From Archivesica marissinica (lineage: Eukaryota; Mollusca; Bivalvia; Venerida; Vesicomyidae): a stretch of DNA of 64,000 nt. Positions 25,037 through 37,400 of this stretch are shown here, in pieces. The stretch is from positions 80,200,661-80,264,660 of the forward strand of contig CM026387.1 of assembly GCA_014843695.1 (NCBI GenBank), given 5' to 3'. The notes beneath the pieces were generated by a model, which did no database searches, was not told the origin of the DNA, and saw only the letters and a program-made list of their open reading frames with translations. The position numbers were made by a program, and so were the translations under genes. How positions within the stretch are numbered: position 1 is the first letter of the stretch; each line of letters starts with the position of its first letter.

Positions 25037-25995
25037 TAGCGATGTGCATCGGTTTCAAAATCCATAATCGATTAATCGGAATAATCGGACGGGTAAACCG
25101 ATTAGATAATCGATTATTAATCGGGCAATTGATATAGTTATAAATCAAAATCATTCCATCTAATTTGTGAATTTAACAATCTATTTAGTACTAATAAATT
25201 ACTTACAAGTTACTAGTTTCGACAAATTAGTTACTCAGTTACATCTGAGTACTAGACTTTAAGTTACTGGACTGCCACCTGATATAAAATTAGTTTTTAA
25301 GTTAATAGAGGACAGAACACTTAGTGACATACTAGTGAAAAGTCTAGTACTAGATACAGTTAGAATTGTTGTTGCAAACGTGCAATGCTAATAAAATACA
25401 GCCAATAGTAAATCGTAGTTTTATTTGAGGTATAAACAAACATAAAAGTAAGAGACAAAAATAAAGACATAAAACCATCCGTTCAACATCTGATGTGTCG
25501 ATTAAAACTATTATATGATACTGAACTTGAGACAGCTTCAATACAGAGCAAATTATTTGAATTTGACGAAATATGGAAGCAATATGCTAAAGAGTTTTAA
25601 TTTAAAATTATATTGAAAATAATTGTCATCAATCACTTGGTAGAATGTAGGCTGCAGACCACTTTTCTCTTTTTTTCTTTTCTTTTCTAAGTGTAACATT
25701 TTATCATCACTTTAAGGCCAACATGATAATGACTTGATATATTTATATACACTATTATTCATGCCGTTTGTTTATTCTACTCGTTAAAAAATGTACATTA
25801 TTGTAAGGTGCTTGTGGGATGCTCTCGACCCACAGGTCACCTATGACGAGGAAAATAAACGGGCCTTAAACGTGGTTCCAAAAAAAAAAAAAAAAAAAAA
25901 AAATAAAGACTCGTTGATTATAATCGATTACACATTTTCACAATCGATTATTGCCGATGTCCATGCCGGCGAACGATTGTCGGCGACTTAGCGAT
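25037..25995 (+). mobile_element. hAT-like non-autonomous element, copy 3 (cut by gap)
   Basis: Same element as at 16679 and 20814. An extra 11 bp near 25109 (ATTATTAATCG) and a longer A-run distinguish it. The last 15 or so bases, with the 3' terminus, are lost in the scaffold gap. Confidence 0.85.
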
Positions 25996-26995
25996 NNNNN
26001 NNNNNNNNNNNNNNNNNNNNNNNNNNNNNNNNNNNNNNNNNNNNNNNNNNNNNNNNNNNNNNNNNNNNNNNNNNNNNNNNNNNNNNNNNNNNNNNNNNNN
26101 NNNNNNNNNNNNNNNNNNNNNNNNNNNNNNNNNNNNNNNNNNNNNNNNNNNNNNNNNNNNNNNNNNNNNNNNNNNNNNNNNNNNNNNNNNNNNNNNNNNN
26201 NNNNNNNNNNNNNNNNNNNNNNNNNNNNNNNNNNNNNNNNNNNNNNNNNNNNNNNNNNNNNNNNNNNNNNNNNNNNNNNNNNNNNNNNNNNNNNNNNNNN
26301 NNNNNNNNNNNNNNNNNNNNNNNNNNNNNNNNNNNNNNNNNNNNNNNNNNNNNNNNNNNNNNNNNNNNNNNNNNNNNNNNNNNNNNNNNNNNNNNNNNNN
26401 NNNNNNNNNNNNNNNNNNNNNNNNNNNNNNNNNNNNNNNNNNNNNNNNNNNNNNNNNNNNNNNNNNNNNNNNNNNNNNNNNNNNNNNNNNNNNNNNNNNN
26501 NNNNNNNNNNNNNNNNNNNNNNNNNNNNNNNNNNNNNNNNNNNNNNNNNNNNNNNNNNNNNNNNNNNNNNNNNNNNNNNNNNNNNNNNNNNNNNNNNNNN
26601 NNNNNNNNNNNNNNNNNNNNNNNNNNNNNNNNNNNNNNNNNNNNNNNNNNNNNNNNNNNNNNNNNNNNNNNNNNNNNNNNNNNNNNNNNNNNNNNNNNNN
26701 NNNNNNNNNNNNNNNNNNNNNNNNNNNNNNNNNNNNNNNNNNNNNNNNNNNNNNNNNNNNNNNNNNNNNNNNNNNNNNNNNNNNNNNNNNNNNNNNNNNN
26801 NNNNNNNNNNNNNNNNNNNNNNNNNNNNNNNNNNNNNNNNNNNNNNNNNNNNNNNNNNNNNNNNNNNNNNNNNNNNNNNNNNNNNNNNNNNNNNNNNNNN
26901 NNNNNNNNNNNNNNNNNNNNNNNNNNNNNNNNNNNNNNNNNNNNNNNNNNNNNNNNNNNNNNNNNNNNNNNNNNNNNNNNNNNNNNNNNNNNNNN
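25996..26995. other. Scaffold gap (1000 N)
   Basis: Exactly 1000 N. The left side ends inside a hAT-like element within the 26-bp array; the right side starts inside a different 24-bp array. Adjacency of the two sides is therefore not shown by sequence. Confidence 1.
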
Positions 26996-27320
26996 TACAG
27001 ACAATGGTCGGGAGCATCATACAGACAATGGTCGGGAGCATCCTACAGACAATGGTCGGGAGCATCATACAGACAATGGTCGGGAGCATCATACAGACAA
27101 TGGTCGGGAGCATCATACAGACAATGGTCGGGAGCATCATACAGACAATGGCCAGGAGCATCATACAGTCAATGGCCGGGAGCATCATACAGACCATCAT
27201 ACAGACAATGGTTGGGACCATCATACAGACAATGGCCGGGAGCATCATACAGACCATCATACAGACAATGGTTGGGACCATCATACAGACACTGGTCGGG
27301 AGCATCATACAGACAATGGT
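26996..27320. repeat. 24-bp minisatellite (about 13 copies)
   Basis: Units ACAGACAATGGTCGGGAGCA plus TCAT, with 12-bp half-unit insertions (ACAGACCATCAT). The left end is in the gap. It starts about 35 bp past the donor of the candidate exon at 27353-27420. Confidence 0.95.
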
Positions 27321-27352
27321 CATGAAAGTCCATACTCTATTAAAACACATAC

Positions 27353-27420
27353 TGCCATATTTTGCATCGCTGAAACTGATCTACCGGTAACTGTGATTGA
27401 GTCTACAATGAAGTTATAAT
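27353..27420 (-). CDS. Candidate exon with laminin-N-terminal-like end strand (low confidence)
   Basis: Between an acceptor GTTACAG and a donor GTATGT, one frame (2 bases plus 22 codons) reads YNFIVDSITVTGR and more. This resembles the final strand of laminin N-terminal domains (tyrosine-rich, then D-x-I-x-I-x-GR). Its phase does not fit the end of the exon at 28347-28490, so it would need an unseen exon or alternative splicing. It may be chance. Confidence 0.3.
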
Positions 27421-27517
27421 CTGTAACAGTACAAACCATGGAAATGTAATCATTTGTTTCAGACTGCAGCAAACCAATTATTGGAAGACATGGCAACACG
27501 AAGGTTCAAACATATCC

Positions 27518-27612
27518 TTAAAGTGACATTACATCGCAAAAATACCCAAACAAATGCTTTTTTTTACATATAAATAGCATTGCTACTATAAATTCTTCTG
27601 AAAGAATTCGAA
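27518..27612 (+). mobile_element. TTAA-flanked MITE, truncated copy 3
   Basis: Begins TTAAAGTGACATTACATCGC like copies 1 and 2 and keeps about 95 bp, including the AGCATTGCTACTA segment. It is cut where the 28-bp array starts. Confidence 0.7.
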
Positions 27613-27639
27613 CCGCTATATATGACACAAGCATTACTC

Positions 27640-28055
27640 ACACCCTATATATTGAAGGACATTACTCACACCCTATATATTGAAGGACATTACTCAAACC
27701 CTATATATTGAAGGACACTACTCACACCCTATATATTGAAGGACATTACTCACACCCTATATATTGAAGGACATTACTCACACCCTATATATTGAAGGAC
27801 ATTTCTCACACCCTATATATTGAAGGACATTTCTCACACCCTATATATTGAAGGACATTTCTCACACCCTATATATTGAAGGACATTTCTCACACCCTCT
27901 ATATTGAAGGACATTTCTCACACCCTCTATATTGAAGGACATTTCTCACACCCTCTATATTGAAGGACATTTCTCACACCCTATATATTGAAGGACATTT
28001 CTCACACCCTATATATTGAAGGACATTTCTCACACCCTCTATATTGAAGGACATT
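27640..28055. repeat. 28-bp minisatellite (about 15 copies)
   Basis: Units ACATTTCTCACACCCTATAT plus ATTGAAGG, with ATTACTC versus ATTTCTC and TATATAT versus TCTATAT variants grouped along the array. Minus strand contains AGG|GTGTGAGA, a weak donor-like sequence. Confidence 0.97.
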
Positions 28056-28069
28056 GTTATATACAAATT

Positions 28070-28290
28070 AATGTTTTGCTCGATTGCGATATAAGTTCTT
28101 ACAACTTATATTAATCACTATCGAGACCTCATTCCTGATGGAATCCATCGCCACGAGGGAGAGAGAAGAGGCAACGTTTAAATTAAGTGCCTTGCCTAAG
28201 AGCACAATCGTAATGGCTCCAGCGGGACTCGAACTCCGGACCTTTCGCACCTGAAGTGAACGCGCATCCACTGAGCTATCACAACTTTAC
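28070..28290 (-). mobile_element. tRNA-derived SINE, family 2 (Leu-like head)
   Basis: Minus-strand head with A-box-like TAGCTCAGTGGATGCGCG and B-box-like GAGTTCGAGTCC. The body is CTTAGGCAAGGC and a TCTCTCTCCCTCGTGGCGAT stretch; the tail is GAGGTCTCGATAGTGATTAA to ATCGAGC. Placed directly next to the 28-bp array. Confidence 0.8.
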
Positions 28291-28346
28291 CGAGAACATT
28301 AACAACACGAGGTATAAGCATCAGTAAAACTATCAAAGTCTCTCAC

Positions 28347-28490
28347 CTTGCCTCCAGTTTCAACTCCGTCACTGTGAAATAAAATGCAACTGAATGAACG
28401 GCCTTCACAACAATTTTGTCAGCAACGGTCCATTGGTATTTTAGCCTCATGGAAGCATTTTCTGGAAACTCGTAAGAAATGGTGTCACCA
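28347..28490 (-). CDS. Usherin-like exon 8: end of LamNT-like domain
   Basis: 144 bp (1 base, 47 codons, 2 bases). Acceptor ATTTTTCAG, donor AAG|GTGAGA. Encodes GDTISYEFPENASMRLKYQW and later FYFTVTELKLEA, the last strand before the first laminin-EGF Cys in related proteins. Its acceptor and first 45 or so bases are duplicated just upstream at about 28519-28575. No following exon was identified. Confidence 0.7.
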
Positions 28491-31400
28491 CTGAAAAATG
28501 ATTCATTACATTATTTCCTGGAAACATTTTCTGGAAACTGATAAGAAATGGTCATCACTGAAAAATGATTCATTACATTCATAAACCTTTTTTTATTGCT
28601 TAATCATATTCATTTATATTGCATTCATTCTATATATTGGATAGTAATGAATATAAATAATTTAAATAATAAATGTTTGAATGAGAATAATAAGTTATGT
28701 TTATTACAACACTGATAATGAATGCTAAATTTTGTATTCGATGACGTTGTTAACACTACATGTACTATGTGTTAGCACTACATGTACTATGTGTTAGCAC
28801 TACATGTACTATGTGTTAGCACTACATGTACTATGTGTTAGCACTACATGTACTATGTGTTAGCACTACATGTACTATGTGTTAGCACTACATGTACTAT
28901 GTGTTAGCACTACATGTACTATGTGTTAACACTATATATGTACTATGTGTATTGTTTGTATATTTGTTGTAAATGAAACTTAATAAATGAGGTTTCTGGC
29001 TTCACCACAAAAAAAAGAAAATTTATGAACTAGAAACTTTGATATAGTTTAAAGCACCACTACATCAGTGAAAACGCAAATGTCTGCAGAATGTAATTTC
29101 ATATTACCGGTATATGGTATAATTTCCCCCCCAATATTTGCCTCAAAAACTGAGTATTTCAACTTCATATACGCGGTTTGTTGACATAACAAAATAATCT
29201 AAATACGGTCGACATACAATGCGTGTATCCTGAATAACACGATTTATCATACAGATTTACCGTTATATCTCAGACTTAGTTAAATTATCTCTAAACGAAA
29301 GTTTCGCGCGTTTAGTATTGACTCCAATGACAAACGTCATTTCAATGGTGTGGATGACCATTATATGAAATCCTACTTTCACCTTTGAAAGTTTGTAGAC
29401 CACAAAAGCACTGTTTAATGATTCAATGTTAGTGTTAGAATTTATTCAGAAGAAGTTGTAGTAGCAATGCATTTATACGTGAAAACATGTCATTTGCTTT
29501 TTGCGATGTAATGTCGCCTTAACTATCGGTACTGGTAATTAATTAAATTCTTAGAAATGTTACTGTGTGTCGCTATGTATGTGTCACATGTATGTCACCT
29601 TTGAAAGAAATGGTGTCCACGCTGAAATAATTCAATTCATTAATAAACGAGCTACTCTGAGTTTAACTAGTTTAACTATAAGTAAGAAGTCATCACGTTT
29701 ATAAACAAGCAAAGTGCACAATTATGTCAATAAATTGTCATTAAAGTCAATTCTTTTTAAAACAAATTGCGACATTTGGTCCTTTTCTTCAAAGATCATG
29801 TGCGTTTTATACAGCAAATAAGTTTTTTCCCCTGGAATTTATCTGTTTTTTTAACTGCGTCTTATGTCGTGGATGTCGTGATAGCGCAGTGGATGCGCGT
29901 TCGCTTCAGGTGCGAAAGGTCCGGAGTTCGAGCCCCACTGGAGCCGTTACGATTATGCCCTTAGGCAAGGCATTTAAATTCCACGTTGCCTCTTCTCTCT
30001 CCCTCGTGGCGATGGATTCCATCAGGAATGAGGTCTCGAGAGTGATTTATATAAGTTGAAATAACTTGTTTCGCAATCGAGCTAAAATAAATTTGTATAA
30101 ACCAACTGCGTCTTATACTCGAGTGCGACCTATATACAGACGATTACGGTACAAGTCAAGTCAAAAGCCTTTTATTCGCTCATTTCACATATATACATGA
30201 AAGAGGATTTCATCAACATCTGGTCGTTCGCGGCATGTGTAACATTTGTTGGTCTAAACAGTATTTATTGCAAGACATAAATCACATATAACATATAACG
30301 ACATACATAATACATAATGCAAAGGATCAAGTAGAAAGCTAAAACTAGCTTTTTATAAAAACATTTTTCCTTTCCATGATTTGTTGTAAATAATAAAGAT
30401 TATAATAGAGACAAATTAATACTATTTTAACCTACTGAGATATTTCATTTACATTCTACAGCAGGGATAATTTTATAGGGTGATGTGGGTGAAATAGTAG
30501 CCCTAGGGACCCTGACTTCGCCCTCTTGGGACCCCATTTCTCCTTAAAAAAAAGATTGTTTTTAAATTATTTTTACAATTTTCATACAAATGTTTGGCCA
30601 GTTATAAAGCACTCTTATTCAAATGTTTAGGTATTTAATGGTCATTCTGTGCATTTTAACCATATTTTGTTGACATTTATTAAATAACAGCATTTAAGGA
30701 CGCGATCGCGCGCTTTCTCACTTCTCCCCAAACTTCTGACCTAGAATGAGCCCTGCTACAGTATACTTAAGAGATCATCAAAAGAACAGTTATATGTGTG
30801 TGTTTTACGCTTATTTATCGTCGCTACCGGTTGCCCATATGAGCGAGGCCTCCTGAAAAGATTAGTCATTTTACATTTTTGGAGGATAGTGCAATGATAC
30901 AGACAGAGATCCATTCTCCACACACTCCTCTGGTTCTTCTACATGTCCGGTGTACAGCACCGACACGAGACCTCGGTTTAACGTCCCCATCTGAAAGATT
31001 GTTAATTTATTAGGGTCAGACGGGGGATCGAACCTGCGATCCCTGGATTACCAGTCCAACGTGTTAACCACTGGATTACAGATCCGTCTGTGAGAGAACA
31101 GTTATAGATAATTGAATCAATTAATAAACCATATATTGAGTCTCCTATGGATAATTTGTTAAAATCGTAAACACATTATCGCATCTTCCATATGTAATTC
31201 AATAATATTGTAAACATACTGTTGTGTCTTCTATAAATAATTCAATACACTCACAAACACGTCATTGTGTCTTCCATAAATACAAAGGGTGGGAGAATTC
31301 ATGGGCCTATTGTGAGTGATTATACGACTGTACATGTCAACCCATGCTATGGAAGTCGTGATAGCGCAGTGGATGCGCTTTCGCTTCAGGTGCGCAAAGG

Positions 31401-34400
31401 TCCGGAGTTGGAACCCCGCTGGATTGTGCCCTTAGGCAAGGCATTTAAATTCCACGTTGCCTCTTCTCTCTCCCTCGTAGCGATGGATTCCATCAGGAAC
31501 GAGGTCTCGAGAGTGATTAATATAAGTTGTAAGAATTTGTTTTGCAATAGAGCTAAAATAAATTTGTACAAATCTACATAAGACATAAACATCTACATGA
31601 CGCTGCCATCTTGTGAGTCAAACATGTAGAAATCTCATCAATAGAGTGAAACCTAATGGATCACTCTAGCTAAAAAGATTTAAAAATAATCGCTAAATGT
31701 GTGCACAGTCAAACCTGTGTTAGTGGTCACCCCCATTAAGCAGCCCACTTGTGTTAAGCAGTCAGCTTCCATATTCCTAATATGTTGTTTTATTATATAT
31801 TTGCCCTATATTAAGCAGTCACCTGTACTAAACAGTCTCTTTCTGTAATTCCCTTGATTGGCTGCTTAAGGCAGGTTTGACTACTACATTACAATGTATG
31901 TCGTATTGGTAATGGAGTCAAGAGGTGCTTCTATGAGGGAAAAGCATAAGACAGGTTTGACTGTATTGTTGTTGTAGACAGGTTTGACTGTATTGTTGTT
32001 GTAGACAGGTTTGACTGTATTGTTCTTCATATATAAAAAAACATCTTGTTACATTCTAATAATCCAATCAGAACGCTCATTTCAACGCTGGTTTCAACGT
32101 GAATTGCGCCGCTTTAGAATTTTTCAAAACAAATTGAAAATGCTACGAAATCTCTTTTTGACGTACATTTTTGCCGAATAAACATACAGGTTAGTGGAAA
32201 CACATTTTATTGATAATGTTATTCACAGTTAAAACTCTCCAGTCGAAGATTTTTTTTTGTTGCTGACAGAACCCGTGTCCTAGTATGGAAATGTGACCTG
32301 CTATGGCCAATGTATGTGGCAATTGTTTGCAAAGTATACATGCATGCAGCTTAAAATTGTGTTTTATTTGAAGAACAATATAAAGACTCGGTATAGGCGT
32401 TATATTTGGACAGCTTTGTACAAAATTGTTTCAGATATGGCCATTTTACTGATCGATGCGAAATCTGACATCCCACAGAGTAGAATCCCTGTACTTAAAT
32501 ATATATACTAGTACCCCCAAACGTGCCGAATCCCTGTGTTCCTACCTGGTATGTAGTGTGGTATTGATAGTAGTTGCATTCCTACCTGGTTAGTTGCATT
32601 CCTACCTGGTATGTAGTGTGGTATCGGTAGTAGTTGCATTCCTACCTGGTATGTTGTGTGGTATCGGTAGTAGTTGCATTCCTACCTGGTTAGTTGCATT
32701 CCTACCTGGTTAGTTGCATTCCTACCTGGTATGTAGTGTGGTATTGATAGTAGTTGCATTCCTACCTGGTTAGTTGCATTCCTACCTGGTTAGTTGCATT
32801 CCTACCTGGTATGTAGTGTGGTATTGATAGTAGTTGCATTCCTACCTGGTATGTAGTGTGGTATCGGTAGTAGTTGCATTCCTACCTGGTTAGTTGCATT
32901 CCTACCTGGTTAGTTGCATTCCTACCTGGTATGTAGTGTGGTATTGATAGTAGTTGCATTCCTACCTGGTTAGTTGCATTCCTACCTGGTATGTAGTGTG
33001 GTATCGGTAGTAGTTGCATTCCTACCTGGTTAGTTGCATTCCTACCTGGTATGTAGTGTGGTATTGGTAGTAGTTGCATTCCTACCTGGTAGGTTGTGTG
33101 GTATCGATAGTAGTTGCATTCCTACCTGGTTAGTTGCATTCCTACCTGGTTAGTTGCATTCCTACCTGGTATGTAGTGTGGTATTGATAGTAGTTGCATT
33201 CCTACCTGGTTAGTTGCATTCCTACCTGGTATGTAGTGTGGTATTGATAGTAGTTGCATTCCTACCTGGTTAGTTGCATTCCTACCTGGTAGTTGCATTC
33301 CTTGGTATGTAGTGTGGTATTGATAGTAGTTGCATTCCTACCTGGTATGTAGTGTGGTATCGGTAGTAGTTGCATTCCTACCTGGTTAGTTGCATTCCTA
33401 CCTGGTTAGTTGCATTCCTACCTGGTATGTAGTGTGGTATTGATAGTAGTTGCATTCCTACCTGGTTAGTTGCATTCCTACCTGGTATGTAGTGTGGTAT
33501 CGGTAGTAGTTGCATTCCTACCTGGTATGTTGTGTGGTATCGGTAGTAGTTGCATTCCTACCTGGTTAGTTGCATTCCTACCTGGTTAGTTGCATTCCTA
33601 CCTGGTATGTAGTGTGGTATTGATAGTAGTTGCATTCCTACCTGGTTAGTTGCATTCCTACCTGGTTAGTTGCATTCCTACCTGGTATGTAGTGTGGTAT
33701 TGATAGTAGTTGCATCCTACCTGGTATGTAGTGTGGTATCGGTAGTAGTTGCATTCCTACCTGGTTAGTTGCATTCCTACCTGGTTAGTTGCATTCCTAC
33801 CTGGTATGTAGTGTGGTATTGATAGTAGTTGCATTCCTACCTGGTTAGTTGCATTCCTACCTGGTATGTAGTGTGGTATCGGTAGTAGTTGCATTCCTAC
33901 CTGGTTAGTTGCATTCCTACCTGGTATGTAGTGTGGTATTGGTAGTAGTTGCATTCCTACCTGGTAGGTTGTGTGGTATCGATAGTAGTTGCATGTTGTA
34001 GAACACTGCCTATGTACAATGATATGTTCAGTTTCTCTGGAACAACTTCCACGCCTGTAAGTGTAATCTTTGTAATCTGAAATGATAGAGAAAACTGAAG
34101 ATTAATTGTTCACATATAATGACTAGTAGTTCTTGCTCAAATCTTCAATAAAACATTTCCCAAATCAACCCAAAAAAATGCCCAAATCAACAAAAAACAT
34201 TACCCAAATCAACATAAAACATTTCCCAAATCAACAAAAAAAAAAGCCCAAATCAACATAAAACATTTCCCAAATCAACATAAAACATTATCCAAATCAA
34301 CATAAAACATTTCCCAAATCAACATAAAACATTACCCAAATCAACATAAAACATTTCCCAAATCAACATAAAACATTACCCAAATCAACATAAAACATTT

Positions 34401-37400
34401 CCCAAATCAACATAAAACATTACCCAAATCAACATAAAACATTTCCCAAATCAACATAAAACATTATCCAAATCAACATAAAACATTTACCAAATCAACA
34501 TAAAACATTACCCAAATCAACACAAAACATTTCCCAAATCAACATAAAACATTACCCAAATCAACATAAAGCATTTCCCAAATCAACATAAAACATTACC
34601 CAAATCAACATAACACTTTACCCAAATCAATATAAAACATTACCCAAATCAACATAAAACATTGCCCAAATCAACATAAAACATTGCCCAAATCAACATA
34701 AACCATTACCCAAATCTGCATAAAACATTGCCCAAATCAGCATAAAACATTGCCCAAATCAACATAAAACATTACCCAAATCAGCATAAAACATTGCCCA
34801 AATCAACATAAAACATTTCCCAAATCAACATAAAACATTTCCCAAATCAACATAAAACATTATCCAAATCAACAACAAAAACATTTCCCAAATCAACATA
34901 AAACATTGCCCAAATCAACATAAAACATTTCCCAAATCAACATAAAACATTACCCAAATCAACATAACACTTTACCCAAATCAATATAAAACATTACCCA
35001 AATCAACAAAAATAAAACATTTCCCAAATCAACATAAAACATTACCCAAATCTGCATAAAAAATTGCCCAAATCAGCATAAAACATTGCCCAAATCAACA
35101 TAAAACATTACCCAAATCTGCATAAAACATTGCCCAAATCAACATTGCCCAAATCAACATAAACCAGAGCCCAAATCAACATAAACCATTACCCAAATCA
35201 ACATAAAACATTACCCAAATCTGTATAAAACATTGCCCAAATCAACATAAAACATACCCAAATCAACATAAACCATTACCCAAATCTGCACAAAACATTT
35301 CCCAAATCAACATTGCCCAAATCAACATAAAACATTACCCAAATCAACATAAACCAGAGCCCAAATCAACATAAACCATTACCCAAATCAACATAAAACA
35401 TTACCCAAATCTGCATAAAACATTGCCCAAATCAACATAAAACATTGCCCAAATCAACATAAACCAGAGCCCAAATCAACATAAACCATTACCCAAATCA
35501 ACATAAAACATTACCCAAATCTGTATAAAACATTGCCCAAATCAACATAAAACATAGCCAAATCAACATAAACCATTACCCAAATCTGCACAAAACATTT
35601 CCCAAATCAACATTGCCCAAATCAACATAAAACATTACCCAAATCAACATAAACCAGAGCCCAAATCAACATAAACCATTACCCAAATCAACATAAAACA
35701 TTACCCAAATCTGCATAAAACATTGCCCAAATCAACATAAAACATTGCCCAAATCAACATAAACCAGAGCCCAAATCAACATAAACCATTACCCAAATCA
35801 ACATAAAACATTACCCAAATCTGTATAAAACATTGCCCAAATCAACATAAAACATAGCCAAATCAACATAAACCATTACCCAAATCTGCACAAAACATTT
35901 CCCAAATCAACATAAACCATTATCCAAATCTGCATACACATTGCCCAAATCAACATAAAACATTACCCAAATCAACATAAAGCATTGCCCAAATCAACAT
36001 AAAACATTAACCAAAATCAACATAAAGCATTGCCCAAATCAACATAAACCATTGCCCAAATCAACATAAAACATTGCCCAAATCAACATAAAACACACCC
36101 AAATCAACATAAACCATTACCCAAATCTGCATACACATTGCCCAAATCAACATAAAACATTGCCCAAATCAACATAAACCATTATCCAAATCTGCATACA
36201 CATTGCCCAAATCAACATAAAGCATTGCCCAAATCAACATAAACCATTACCCAAATCAACATAAAACATTACCCAAATCTGCATAAAACATTGCCCAAAT
36301 CAACATAAAACACACCCAAATCAACATAAACCATTACCCAAATCTGCATACACATTGCCCAAATCAACATAAACCATTACCCAAATCAACATAAAGCATT
36401 GCCCAAATCAACATAAAGCATTGCCCAAATCAACATAAAGCATTACCCAAATCTGCATACACATTGCCCAAATCAACATAAACCATTACCCAAATCAACA
36501 TAAACCATTACCCAAATCAACATAAAGCATTGCCCAAATCAACATAAAGCATTACCCAAATCTGCATACACATTGCCCAAATCAACATAAAACATTTCCC
36601 AAATCAACATAAAACATTACCCAACTCAACATAAAGCATTACCCAAATCAACATAAAGCATTGCCCAAATCAACATAAAACATTACCCAAATCAACATAA
36701 AGCATTGCCCAAATCAACATAAAACATTAACCAAAATCAACATAAAGCATTGCCCAAATCAACATAAACCATTGCCCAAATCAACATAAAACATTGCCCA
36801 AATCAACATAAAACACACCCAAATCAACATAAACCATTACCCAAATCTGCATACACATTGCCCAAATCAACATAAAACATTGCCCAAATCAACATAAACC
36901 ATTATCCAAATCTGCATACACATTGCCCAAATCAACATAAACCATTACCCAAATCAACATAAACCATTACCCAAATCAACATAAAGCATTGCCCAAATCA
37001 ACATAAAGCATTACCCAAATCAACATAAAGCATTGCCCAAATCAACATAAAACATTACCCAAATCAACATAAAGCATTTCCCAAATCAACATAAAGCATT
37101 GCCCAAATCAACATTACCCAAATCAACATAAAGCATTGCCCAAATCAACATAAAGCATTGCCCAAATCAACATAAACCATTACCCAAATCAACATAAAGC
37201 ATTGCCCAAATCAACATAAAACATTACCCAAATCAACATAAAGCATTGCCCAAATCAACATAAACCATTACCCAAATCTGCATAAACCAGTACCCAAATC
37301 TGCATAAAACATTGCCCAAATCAACATAAAACATTGCCAAATCAACATAAAACATTACCCAAATCAACATAAAACATTACCCAAATCAACATAAAGCATT

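Noticed and set aside
16981..25991. Three identical small proteins of about 63 and 64-66 codons
   Set aside because: They lie inside copies of a non-autonomous hAT-like element; one contains a poly-Lys from an A-run. No domain and no coding support beyond being copied with the element.
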